From Xestospongia bergquistia (lineage: Eukaryota > Porifera > Demospongiae > Haplosclerida > Petrosiidae), in NCBI GenBank assembly GCA_963965975.1, contig OZ014421.1, positions 1,369,001 through 1,433,000 on the forward strand: a stretch of DNA of 64,000 nucleotides, read 5' to 3'. The notes beneath the pieces were generated by a model. That model was not told the origin of the DNA and did not search any database. It worked only from the letters and a program-made list of their open reading frames with translations. Positions 44,930 to 58,300 of this stretch are shown piece by piece (positions within the stretch are counted from its first letter, which is position 1; each line of letters starts with the position of its first letter). The translations under genes and the position numbers were made by a program.

Positions 44930-45360
44930 GCTCAACTATTCAACCAGCTCCTAACAGTTATAACACACTAGAGGCCACTAATATTACACTGACATCTTCT
45001 CCTTCTTACACTATATCACATTTACCATCTCACAACAAAAGATCAAGTCAGTATTATCTTTAACAACTATAATATTAATGTTTTATTTAATAGAATCTAC
45101 TCCAGGACTAGCTCACTATCATCCTAATATAGACATCTGTACATTAAGAAGTCCAGCATATACTATATAAATAACATTATATTTTATATTGTTAATATAA
45201 CTGTATGTCAGTCAACATTTGAGATAAAACTTTCTCTATGAACACTCTCTCTCTATATATAGTCTAGCATTGCCTTCTCTAAGTGAAAGGGCAGAAATGC
45301 CAGTTATAACTCAAACAATCACTTCTCTGCAAAATGTCCATATATGGTAATATTATTATA
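44930..45360 (+). pseudogene. ODF3: SHIPPO-repeat (ODF3-like) gene fragment, copy 1
   Basis: Plus-strand exons 44930-45055 (QPAPNSYNTLEA, SPSYTISHLPS) and 45094-45166 (STPGLAHYHP, RSPAYTI) join in phase via a gtcagt donor. A third piece near 45265-45350 reads LSERAEMPV. STPG-x-x-x-Y and SP-x-YT-I are SHIPPO repeats of outer-dense-fibre/ciliary microtubule-associated proteins. It is a truncated mirror copy of 51560-52755 and converges on the K3 3' end. Confidence 0.65.
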
Positions 45361-45450
45361 ATAATCACACATAGTACAATAACTAAACGGACTATTATAA
45401 TAACCTTACTACTAAAATTATAACACACACTAGTATACTATTAAATGGTT

Positions 45451-48400
45451 TCATTGAAGGATCTCTGACATTGTTGGACGTTCTCTACGATTCTCTTTCA
45501 AACATTGTTCAACAAGAGCTTTAAACATTGGTCGTCTAATACTGTTAATATGAAGTTGTCTCTGAGCTACCTCAGGAATACGACAGATCATCATTTCAAT
45601 CAAGACAACACCATAACTGTAAACATCCATTGCAGGAGAATGCTCTTTTGGTACACCAGCTTCTGGAGCAGAATAAACTGGATTACCTGGACTGACTGTA
45701 CGACCAATCATTGGTTGAAGATTAGCTGAACCATAGTCTGATAGCTTGGCTCTCCAACTGCATTGACCATGTGTAAGAAGGACATTAGCAGTGCTGACAT
45801 CTCTATGTAGTATAGGGTCTGGTTTAAAGAGGTGGAGATAGTTGAGACCACAGGCTATATCTTGACTGATAGCTAAAACAGCAGGATAGGGTAGAGGACC
45901 AGTTTCTAGCTCTTTACGAAGACTAGTTGGCATTAGTTCTGAGAGGATGATAGGAGTACCCACTCGAGTGGCTCCTATGAACTGAAGGAGATTGGGATGA
46001 CGTACTCGAGCAGCAATCTCCATTTCTCGTGTAAAAACTGATATGTTATATGGTGACAGGATAACTTCATGAAGACATTTGGCAGCCACTCTGAGGCCAC
46101 GAAATTTAGCCACCTTGACTTCTCCCCAACCTCCTTTCCCAAGGATCTCCTCAGTTATCTCAATCTCCTCCTTCCTCACTACCCAGTGAGACTGTTCTTG
46201 TAACTGTTGAACTTGTTGATGAAGAGTAGCATAAGCCTGACGTGTTTGTTGAAGAGCAATGGTTGAGTTCTCAAATTGTTGACGAAAATTATCACGTTCT
46301 TGACATAGTTGTCTTTCCCTCTCTTCTTGATCTTGTAACTCTTGTTTAAGTATAGCTTGAGTTTGTTGTTTCTCTTGAAGTTCTTGATGTAGTTGATGTA
46401 GTTGTCTTTCTTTTGTTTCAAGGTCCTCTTGAAGAGCTCTTGTCATATCTATCTGCTGTTGTTTGGTATCTTGTAGCTCTTTGTTGGTAACTTCAAGTTG
46501 TTGTGTTAAACGTTGAATTTCTCTATCTTTCTCTTGTAGTTCTTGATGTGATGAACATGAAGGTTGAAGACTTTTAGGATATTGGACAGTAAGTTGAGGT
46601 TGTCCATGTCTCTTCTGTTGTAGCTTAAGTTGATATTCTTCAGTAGATGTCAGGTTAGTTATTACATCTCCTACAGTCCACTGGTCATCATTACATACTA
46701 CAGTGAGAGATATAGTATGTTACAGTAGTATTGAGTTATGAGACTAGTTTGTAATATAAACAGTATATCATACTGTGATAATACTGATAATGTGTGTGTA
46801 CTATATAACAAATACTATCATCAATAGACAGTACTTACTAAGTTCTATCACTTTAGTATCATTAAGTTTATCATTACAATATCCTCCAAATTGTACTACC
46901 CATACAGTGGAAGGTGACACATTCCATAATGAGAGGGAGCGGCCCCATCCCTTAGTCACTGAGACTGGTATATTGAGCTATAAGATGGAATATAGTGTAC
47001 TATATGACATTATAATAATGATGTTATGATATTACTACAAAACTAGTCATTATACATGTAACATCAGTGGATACATGTACTCTAGTAACAGACTATAACT
47101 TTGTATGAACTGGTAGATTTGACATGTTACAATACTTTAAAACATGAACATAAGTACTTATGTACAGTCTTTTATAACTGAATTATAACTATAAACAAAT
47201 CAGATATATCAATAGACTATACTATCATAAATGTTAACATACTATAGTGTCAGGACTATAGGTATAAAACCAGGTCATAAAAACAATAACTATTATCAAT
47301 TATAAATTTTCTATAGATAAGGGTTATTTTCCGAGGTCAAAGTTCAAATAGTCACACTTTATTATATCTCCTCATATTGTAGATCATAGACATTAACTCA
47401 CTTTGTGTTAGTGTTAGGTCACATGATAACTAGTAACTAACTTTTGTCCATGTCTTTGTATCAATGTTAAATAACCAGCTGTTAGCAATACTGGTAGCAT
47501 ATCCACCCACTATCATCACATGTAGGTCACTAATAACAGTGGTAGCATGACCCAATCTACTCTGAGGCCAATTCACTGATTTGTGAAGTGGTTCACTTAT
47601 CTTCTCCCAGTGCTGGGTAGATAATATTCAAGTTAACATATTATACAATTAACATAGCAGTAATTAATACTGTATACTGGGAAATGTTTAAGAATATTCT
47701 TCATTTTATAGTTAATTTGGATTTTAATTTAGTTACAATATTTCCTTTAATAGGACCTAGGACATCTATTTTATAATTGAACAACAATAGGGAAATTTAC
47801 TATTTGAGGTCACTATTTAAAATATAATTGTGAATTATTAAAGTTTCTAGAGTTAGAAGTGATTCTGAACATTCCTGATAAACAATAGCTTTAAACTTTG
47901 TGTATCATTTAGTAAATGATAGATCAAGCATTGACAGAAATTTTAAACAAATATTACCTCATTGTGAACTCATTTGTTTAAGGACTTTATCAAACTACAG
48001 TTATTTCCTGACTGAATAAATATTTTTAAAAAAATAAAAATCATCTTTTTGTGTGTTTTCACTTAACAGAACAACTTAATATTAATTAATATAATATTAT
48101 AAATATTATTATTATATATATAATATTGATATTAATAATCAGTTATAAATTATCAATAGACAATTTTGTTAAGCAGTCATTGTATCATTTATTCAAGCTC
48201 ATCATCAATTTCACTGATATACAAAAAGGGAGGCTACTATTCAAGAGTGACATTTAGTCAATGAAATATGGTATCACTATATAGTTGACTAAAGGAATGT
48301 TTCAGTTATCAATATAACCTCTAAGTTGATTAAAGAAATATTAACAAACAATAAATCACTTGTTTATTAATAAAACAGTTCCTAATAATAATATAAAGAC

Positions 48401-49277
48401 ATTATATACTATAAATATAGTTCATTTAATAATATCAAACTTTAAACTTGATTACTCCACAATATTATACAGTAACTAAATACTTTAACTTAATACATAT
48501 TGTACTCACCACTGCAATCTTTGTACACTGAGCAATATACACAGTGTTACTATAACCATTAGGAGTGATACCACCAAATAACAGAGCTCTGTTATTAGGT
48601 AGTAATGTAAAAGTGAAGTGACTACAAGGAGGTGGACATTCTCCAGTAATTTCTGGTATTATCCACTGACCTAAAACACAAACAGTTATAAAATTGTACT
48701 TGATATAAAATGTATTAATAACATGATATATTGATCTTCTTACCACTGGATAACTGATAATAGTGGTTTTCATTAGTACGAACATTATCACCACAAGCAT
48801 TACTATACTGAGCACCAGATTGTGGAGAAGTGGAATGTGGACCAATACCACCAACTACCAGTAGATAATCCACTTTATTGAATCTAAGAGATATCATCCC
48901 ACAGTATGACTTCATCATTGAACCCATACTTGGATTAGTTGGGAACAGTTCATTCCATGTAAGTGAATCTGTTATTAATGAGTTGACACTATTGTGACGA
49001 CACTTGTCATGATTACAATGTCCTCCAAAATAGTATATCCTGTTACTGATAACAGTGGACGCATAGCCCCAGACACCCAGTGGAGGTTTTCCATTAGTAG
49101 GTCGTTGCTCCCATCTACCAGTTAGTAAGTGAAATACCTCAATAACAGAGGTCATCTTCTGTTTGACTTCATTATCATGTACTCTAGGGAGACCATCTAT
49201 ATCACCACCCCACATGTAGAGGTAGTCACCCACTATATGTGTAGAGTGATATAACCTCTTTGTAGGTACATAATAAT
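45451..49277 (-). CDS. K3: Kelch/coiled-coil/TKL-like kinase gene, frame open throughout
   Basis: Minus-strand exons 49277-48744, 48670-48510, 47612-47442, 46977-46839 and 46697-45451, all GT-AG with matching phases and no internal stop; ~750 codons. Kelch blades: HSTHIVGDYLYMWGG, YASTVISNRIYYFGG, YLLVVGGIGP, RALLFGGITP, a propeller strand in exon 4 and VVQFGGY in exon 5. Exon 6 has a long Gln-rich coiled coil (TRALQEDLETKERQ) and a full kinase: GKGGWGEV, VAAK, HRDVSTANVLL, SDYGSAN, YSAPEA, RRERPTMSEI. The stop comes ~6 residues earlier than in K1 owing to a short deletion. The first exon is uncertain: no ATG stands at the K1-equivalent site. Confidence 0.8.
47650..48500. other. Long intron 3 of K3
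   Basis: Intron between 47613 and 48509, homologous to intron 3 of K4 (56123-57037) and very AT-rich. No coding signal is seen. Confidence 0.6.
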
Positions 49278-49567
49278 CTGTAGAACATGACACACACACA
49301 CACACATAACAATAGATTATTATTATAATAATGTAGTCAAACCTGATATAGACGTAGCCAGCTTCTTTTTTCAATATAGACACGCCCTTAATAATGAGCT
49401 CTCAATTAGAGGACAACTCTCTACTTACAAGTTCCATCATAAAACAAGTAATCTTAGACTATACGAGTTATTTTATTTATTATAATTTATTCCATTCAGA
49501 TGTATTAGTGTATGTTAATACAGTATACAGTTAATGATACATAAAATATTAATGTTATAATATGTTC

Positions 49568-50072
49568 TTAAGACTGTACTGTATCAGGTAGACCTGACTT
49601 GTCTAAATCACTGAAATAAGGATGTTGCATAGCAGTCTTTGCTGACATTCTCTTTCCAGAATTATAAACCAACATTTGCTGATATTAAAGACACTAGAAT
49701 TAAAAAGGATCATTGAACAATAATTTACCATTAACAGGTCACAACCTGCTGCATCAAGTCGAGGACAAACTTGTTTTATTGTCTTTCCAATCCATTTAGG
49801 AAAATTTGGTTTAAAATTTGGTAGTTCAGTTACATTAGGCCATGTTGTATCATTAGGTGTACCCAAAATCCTACAGTGGAACTAGTTAAACCAGTTTATA
49901 AAACCTGTTTGATAAACCTGAAAATTCAGAAGAGTTGATCAATTTCAGAGTCTCCTTGAAACAGAGGTTTTTTATTAGACATTTCAGCAAGCTATACTCC
50001 ATACATCAATGGGACAAGAATATCGTGCTGAACCAAGTAAGACTTCAAGGGCCCTGTACCACAGTGTCACTA
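49568..50072 (-). pseudogene. cdk1: CDK1-like 3' fragment, copy 2
   Basis: Minus strand, 290 bases upstream of the first recognised K3 exon and on the same strand. It encodes [28 protein letters not shown], then after an 8-base deletion [11 protein letters not shown]-stop-IF, LGTPNDTTW and the last exon ending at 49568. The TGA in LF-stop-IF sits where CDK1 has Arg. P is changed to L in the APE-like motif. It ends abruptly at 50072 against K5 intron sequence. Confidence 0.85.
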
Positions 50073-50243
50073 AGTACTTATGTTCATGTTTAAAGTATTG
50101 TAACATGTCAACTCTACCAGTTCATACAAAGTTATAGTCTGTTACTAGAGTACATGTATCCACTGATGTTACATGTATAATGACTAGTTTTGTAGTAATA
50201 TCATAACATCATTATTATAATGTCATATAGTACCATCTTATAG

Positions 50244-51435
50244 CTCAATATACCAGAATCAGTGACTAAGTGAATAAGACATTCCCTCTCATTATGGAAT
50301 GTGTCACCTATTACTGTATGGGTAATACAATTTGGGGGTTTTAAAGATTTGAGTAATCTAAATGATACTACAGTGATAGAACTTTGTAAGTACTGTCTAT
50401 TGATGATAGTATTTGTTATATAGTACACACACACATTATCATTATTATCACAGTATGATACAGGTGTATTGACACATTAACTGTTTATATTACAAACTAG
50501 TCTCATAACTCAATACTATTGTAACATACTATATCTCTCACTGTAGTATGTAATGATGACCAGTGGACTGTAGGAGATGTAATAACTAACCTGACATCTA
50601 CTGAAGAATATCAACTTAAGCTACAACAGAAGAGGCGTGGACAACCTCAACTTACTGTCCAATCTCCTACATGTCTTCAACTCATTACATCAAGAATTAC
50701 AAGAGAAAGATAGAGAAATTCAATGTTTAACACAACAACTTGAAGTTACCAACAAAGAGCTACAAGATACCAAACAACAGCAGATAGATATGACAAGAGC
50801 TCTTCAAGAGGACCTTCAAACAAAAGAAAGACAACTACATCAAGAACTTCAAGAGAAACAACAAACTCAAGCTATACTTCAACAAGAGTTACAAGATAGT
50901 CAAGAGAGAGAAGGAGTACTACGTCAAGATTGTGATGACCTTCACGAAGAAGATAATGATTATCGTCAACAACATAATAATAATTATTGAACAAGGTCTT
51001 CGTCAACAACTCCTAGAGTCAACTACTGCTCTTCAACAAACACGTCAAGCTAATGCCACTCTTCAACAACAAGCTCAGCAGTTACAAGAACAGTCTCACT
51101 GGGTAGTGAGGAAGGAGGAGATTGAGATGACTGACGAAGTTCTTGGGAAAGGAGGTTGGGGAGAAGTCAAGGTGGCCAAATTTCGTGGCCTCAGAGTGGC
51201 TGCCAAATGTCTTTATAAAGATATCCTGTCACCATATAACATATCAGTTTTTACAAGAGAAATGGAGATTGCTGCTCAAGTACGTCATCCTAATCTCCTT
51301 CAGTTCATAGGAGCCACTCGAGTGGGTACTCCTATCATCCTCTCAGAACTAATGCCAATTAGTCTTTGCAAAGAATCGTAGAGAACGTCCGACAATGTAA
51401 GAGATCCTAATAGACTTCAATGAAACCATTTAATA
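50244..51435 (+). pseudogene. K5: broken inverted copy of Kelch/coiled-coil/kinase
   Basis: Contains Kelch exon 5 (with an in-frame TGA after SVTK), exon 6 start at about 50550, a coiled coil shifted between frames (50637-50990 and 50932-51381), and a kinase N-lobe (GKGGWGEV, VAAK, RHPNLLQF) that stops at SLCKES. There the catalytic and C-terminal lobes are deleted and the sequence jumps to the RRERPTM segment, which also has a stop. The deletion junction shares a short 'aaaga' word with both ends. Exons 1-4 are missing. Confidence 0.85.
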
Positions 51436-51559
51436 GTATACTAGTGTGTTACAATTTTAGTAGTAAGGTTATTATAATAGTTAGTTTAGTTATTGTACTA
51501 TGTGTGATTATTATAATAATATTACCATATATGGACATTTTGCAGAGAAGTGAATGTAT

Positions 51560-52755
51560 GAATTATAACTGACATTTCTGCCCTTTCACTTAGAGAAGGC
51601 AATGCTAGACTATATATATAGAGAAAGAGTGTTCATAGAGAAAGTTTTATCTCAAATGTTGACTGACATACAGTTATATTAACAATATAAAATATAATGT
51701 TATTTATATAGTATATGCTGGACTTCTTAATGTACAGATGTCTATATTAGGATGATAGTGAGCTGGTCCTGGAGTAGATTCTGTTAAATAGAACATTAAT
51801 ATTATAGTTGTTAAAGATAATGCTGACTTGATCTTTTATTGTGAGATGGTAAATGTGATATAGTGTAAGAAGGATAAGATGTCAGTGTAATATTAGTGGC
51901 CTCTAGTGTGTTATAACTGTTAGGAGCTGGTTGAATAGTTGAGTCTATTAGAAGATATAAGATCATACTTAAAAGGAATATCTCTATAATGGACACTATG
52001 GAAGTCTAGTGTGACAGTCTGAACCTTAAGCCACATGCTTAATGTTTAAGGTTTAGTGATAGGATCAGTATTAAAATATGGTGATCTCAGACTGTCACAC
52101 TGTACTTCTATAGGACAATGTCATTAGTAGAGAGGTGTGTCCTCAATATAAAGGTCATTAAAGTATTATTAGTATGGGCCTAGAACAAGTGTCCTGAACT
52201 TCAGACTTATAATTTATTACAATTTTTATTACCAAGAGGTAGAGTTGTTTTAATTCTCATAGAATAAGATGGTGCTGTCCTTGTAGTTAAAGATTGACGT
52301 TCAATTATATGAGGTATATTATAGGAACATGGAGTAGTATTAAAAAATTAAATAGATTTAAATAAAATTATAAACAAAATTATATAAAAATTACTTGTTC
52401 CCTGTCCTGATTAGTTTGATAAATCCATAAATTTGTGGTCGTAATTGGAGGGGTTTTACCTGTTACCATGACAACATTATCAATTAAAACATAGTAATAA
52501 AGGACATACTGTTAATATGATGGGTTGATATCCAACATAATGGACCTTTACTACTTAAAGAAGATGATCGGACATCATAGGTACAGGGAGAAGGTGTGGC
52601 TATTTGTTCCAGAGAAAGAGGTGGCCGTGAGACCAAGCATTGTCTTAAACCTGAAATTATAATCCTCTCAAGACTTTTCACTATATTACTTACCAATACA
52701 ATGAGATGTCTTTGGTTTTTCAATAGTACAAAAAGTGGAGGAGTTGAGGTTACTA
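51560..52755 (-). CDS. ODF3: SHIPPO-repeat (ODF3-like) protein gene, minus strand
   Basis: Minus-strand coding pieces in order: 52751-52694 (STPPLFVLL), 52653-52492 (PSPCTYDVRSSSLSSKGP), a short one near 52455-52395, 52345-52200 (TPCSYNIP, TAPSYSMRIKT), 51968-51832 (QPAPNSYNTLEA, PSYTISHLPS), 51783-51712 (STPGPAHYHP, SPAYTI) and 51640-51560 (LSERAEMS). The P-x-P-x-x-Y ... P-x-Y-S/T-M/I pattern with ~30-residue spacing is the SHIPPO repeat. Splice phases were checked only for two exons. It may be complete or decayed; the N-terminal exon was not found. Confidence 0.5.
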
Positions 52756-52799
52756 TAGAGATAAAAAATACAATGATCTAATTAATTGATTTTACTGCT

Positions 52800-53170
52800 A
52801 ATAAATAAAAGCATGAATTGTTGTTATTGCGAACAAATAGTCGAAACTGATTGGTCGAGGGCTTGAAGTATATAAAGAACTGCGCTGGAATTTCATGTCC
52901 AAGTTAGTTTGTAATAAAGATGTTGTCCTTGTTGTTGTGAAACTAACTATGGTCTACACTACAATGACTACCTCATCTCTACAGAAACCTTCTCTCTCAC
53001 TTACCGAGTCAGTTTTAAGACAATCCTTCGAGGTCTCTTAGCTGGTCGTCCATTAGGAGTCAGTGAACACAATCTATCTCTAAAGAACTGATGCTCTTCC
53101 ATTTCAGCCCCACCTAACTAAGACCACACCCTAGATATTTTTAACTCTTTATGTACTGTGTGGTGTGGTA
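52800..53170 (+). other. Possible promoter and unidentified short exon
   Basis: A TATA-like 'gtatataaag' at about 52869 precedes an open stretch that can be read as YRVSFKTILRGLLAGRPLG ending at a TGA near 53090. Its 3' end (from 'gtcagtgaacacaatctatc') is repeated at 61731-61790. Another frame gives a short ATG ORF. No family is recognised and the frame is undecided. Confidence 0.3.
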
Positions 53171-53307
53171 GCCTACTCCTGGCTATTGTGAACTGGTAAG
53201 TATATTGTTTATACAATACTATAATTGGTAATGTATTTAATAAAATATTAATAAATTGTATCTAATAATGAACTATATACAAATCTATTCTATAAAATTT
53301 AAATATT

Positions 53308-53777
53308 CTTTTCTAGTTGATAAAAGTTCCAGTTGTAGTCATTACTCATGGACAAGACCACCTCACCTCTGTCTGTGACATATCTCTCACCGCCAGTAGG
53401 TTATCACTAGAGGTGTTGTCCCAAGACAGTCTAGTCCACGAACTACTAGCTCATTGGTGAGTGATGATGTCATTGTCATGTGACCTATATTCTCTCCTAT
53501 ATGGCTAGCTACCTACCTCTAACACAGTACAGGATAAGATGACAAGTTTGAGAGAAGAGAACACAAGGTTAGTATCACAAGGACAGCGTCTTGTGTCTGA
53601 ACTAGAAAGCACTTCACATCAACTAGAATTAGCTAATGCTAAGGTATTTAATTAACTCTTAATCATAGGGGTTGTTGTTATTATCCTCATCATTAGATTC
53701 ACAGTTTAGAGAGTCGACTTAAGAAGTATTACATCAGTCAGCAGAAATTCAAAGAAGAAGCGCCAGTACTTACCTGA
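53308..53777 (+). pseudogene. Coiled-coil gene, truncated copy
   Basis: Copy of the start of the gene at 61981. Exon with MDKTTSPLSVTYLSPPVG (ATG near 53350) has one base missing after PVG, shifting the frame. The next exon, 53533-53643, is intact (DKMTSLREENT, LVSELESTSHQLELANAK). The third (from about 53696) reads SLESRLKKYY and then leaves homology, stopping near 53777. CDK1 exon 1 begins 45 bases later. Confidence 0.7.
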
Positions 53778-53821
53778 GCAGGGCCAAGTCTTAGAGAAGA
53801 AACTATTTAAAAAGAGCAGTC

Positions 53822-55095
<1,274 letters not shown>

Positions 55096-55369
55096 ACATA
55101 TTATAACATTAATATTTTATGTATCATTAACTGTATACTGTATTAACACACACTAATACATCTGAATGGAATAAATTATAATAAATAAAATAACTTGTAT
55201 AGTCTAAAATTATGAAGGAACTTGTAAGTATTCAATTAAAATAACTGAGAGTTCATTATTGAGGGCGTGTCTATTTTGAACGAAAAGCTGGCTACGTCTA
55301 GATCAGGTTTGACTACATTATTATAATAGTTATCTATTGTTATGTGTGTGTGTGTGTCATGTTCTACAG

Positions 55370-58300
55370 ATTATTATGTACCTAGAAAGAGGTATGGTCA
55401 CTCCACACATATAGTGGGTGACTACCTCTACATGTGGGGTGGTGATATAGATGGTGTCCCTAGAGTATATGATAATGAAGTCAAACAGAGGATGACCTCT
55501 GTTATTGAGGTATTTCACTTACCAACTGGTAGATGGGAACAACGACCTACTAATGGAAAACCTCCACAGGGTGTCTATAATTATGCCTCCACTGTTATCA
55601 GTAACCGGATCTACTATTTTGGAGGCTATTGTAATCATGATGACTGTCGTCACAATAGTGTCACCACATTAATAACAGATTCACTTACATGGAATGAACT
55701 GTTCCCAACTAATCGAAGTATGGGTCCAGTGATGAAGTCACTCTGTGGGATGATGTCTCTCACATTCAATAAAGTGGAATATCTCCTGGTAGTTGGTGGT
55801 ATTGGACCACGTCCTACCTCTTCACAACCTGGTGCTCAGTATAGTGATGATGATATTGTTCATACTAATGAACACCACTATTATCAGTTATCCAGTGGTA
55901 AGAAGATCAATATATCATGTACATTATATATCAAGTACAATTTTATAACTTTGTATTTCAGGTCATTGGATAGTACCTGATATTACTGGAGAATGTCCAC
56001 CTCCTTGTGATAGATTCACTCTTACATCACTACCTAATAACAGAGCTCTGTTATTTGGTGGTGAAACTCCTAATGGTGATATTAACACTGTGTATATTGC
56101 TCAGTGTACAAAGACTGCAGTGGTGAGTACAATATGTATTAAGTTAAAGTATTTAGTTACTGTATAATATTGTGGAGTAATCAAGTTTAAAGTTTGATAT
56201 TATTGAATGAACTAAATTTATAGTATATAATGTCTTTATATTATTATTAGGAACTGTTTTATTAATAAACAAGTGATTTATTGTTTGTTAATATTTCTTT
56301 AATCAACTTAGAGGTTATATTGATAACTGAAACATTCCTTTAGTCAACTATATAGTGATACCATATTTCATTGACTAAATGTCACTCTTGAATAGTAACC
56401 TCCCTTTTTGTATATCAATGAAATTGATAATGACTTTGAATAAATGCTGAAATAACTGCTTAGCAACTTGTCTATTGATAATTTATAATTGATTGTTAAT
56501 ATTAATATTATATATATAATAATAATATGTATAATATTATATTAATTAATATTAAGTTGTTCTGTCTTTTAAGTGAAAAACACAAAAAGATAATTTTTAT
56601 TTTTTAAAAATGTTTATTCAGTCAGGAAATAACTGTAGTTTGATAAAGTCCTTAAACAAATGAGTTCACAATGAAGTAATGTTTGTTTAAAATTTCTGTC
56701 AAAGCTTGATCTATCATTTACTAACTGATATACAAAGTTTAAAGCTATTGTTTATCAGGAATGTTCAGAAATACTTCTAATTTTAGCAACTTTAATGATT
56801 CGTAATTATATTTTAAATACTGTCCTTGATTAGATAATGTTCTCAAATAGTAAATTTCTCTGTTGCTGTTCAATATTGAAATAGATGTCCTAGGTTTTAT
56901 TGAAGGAAATATAGTATTTAAATTAAAATCCACATAAACTATAAAATGAACAATATTCTTAAACATTTCCCAGTATACAGTATTAATTACTGCTATGTTA
57001 ATTGTATAATATGTTAACATGAATATTATCTACCCAGCACTGGAAGAAGATAAGCGAACCACTTCACAAATCAGTGAATTGGCCTCAAAGTAGATGTGAT
57101 CATGCTACCACTGTTATCAGTGACCTACATGTGATGATGGTAGGTGGAATTGATAAATCATTAAAATATATTGCTGACAGCTGGTTATTTAACATTGATA
57201 CAAAGACATGGACAAAGGTTAGTTACTAGTTATCATGTGACCTAACACTAACACAAAGTGAGTTAATGTCTATGATCTACAATATGAGGAGATATAATAA
57301 TGTGTGACTATTTGAACTTTGACCTCTGAAAATAACCCTTACTATAGAAAATTTATAATTAATAATAGTTATTGTTTTTATGACCTGGTTTTATACCTGT
57401 AGTCCAGACACTATAGTATGTTAACATTTATGATAGTATAGTCTATTGATATATCTGATTTGTTTAGAGTTATAATTCAGTTATAAAAGACTGTACATAA
57501 GTACTTATGTTCATGTTTTAAAGTATTGTAACATGTCAACTCTACCAGTTCATACAAAGTTATAGTCTGTTACTAGAGTATATGTATCCACTGATGTTAC
57601 ATGTATAATGACTAGTTTTGTAGTAATATCATAACATCATTATTATAATGTCATATAGTACACTATATTCCATCTTATAGCTCAATATACCAGAGTCAGT
57701 GACTAAGAGATGGGGCCACTCCCTCTCATTATGGAATGTGTCACCTACCACTGTATGGGTAGTACAATTTGGAGGATTCTATGGTAGTAAACTCAATGAT
57801 ACTACAGTGATAGAACTTAGTAAGTACTGTCTATTGATGATAGTATTTGTTATATAGTACACACACACATTATTAGTATTATCACAGTATGATATAGGAG
57901 TATTGACACATTAACTGTTTTTATTACAAACTAGTCTCATAACTCAATACTATTGTAACATACTATATCTCTCACTGTAGTATGTAATGATGACCAGTGG
58001 ACTGTAGGAGATGTAATAACTAACCTGACATGTACTGAAGAATATCAACTTAAGCTACAAGAGAAGAGACATGGACAATCTCAACTTACTGTCCAATCTC
58101 CTACACATCTTCAACCTTCATCTTCATCACGTCAAGAGTCACAAGACAAAGATAGAGAAATTCAACGTTTAACACGACAACTTGAAGTTACCAAGAAAGA
58201 ACTACAAGATACGAAACAACAGCAGATAGATATGACAAGAGCTCTTCAAGAGGACCTTCAAACAAAAGAAACGCAACTACAGCAATTTCTTATAGACTCA

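Larger units (their letters stand above)
44757..52125. repeat. Large inverted repeat (K3/K5 arms)
   Basis: The arm 44757-47150 is the reverse complement of 50095-52125 (the latter shorter through an internal kinase deletion). They are separated by ~2.9 kb holding the 5' exons of K3 and a CDK1 fragment. The arms cover Kelch exons 5-6, the coiled coil, the kinase and the SHIPPO fragment. Confidence 0.85.

Noticed and set aside
49272-49383. GTG-initiated N-terminal extension of K3
   Set aside because: The extension reads through the intron and acceptor before the Kelch exon, includes a CA-repeat translation, and nuclear genes rarely start with GTG.
56745-57020. 91-residue minus-strand ORF in K4 intron 3
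   Set aside because: It lies inside an AT-rich intron that is homologous to the K3 intron, with no domain or splice support.
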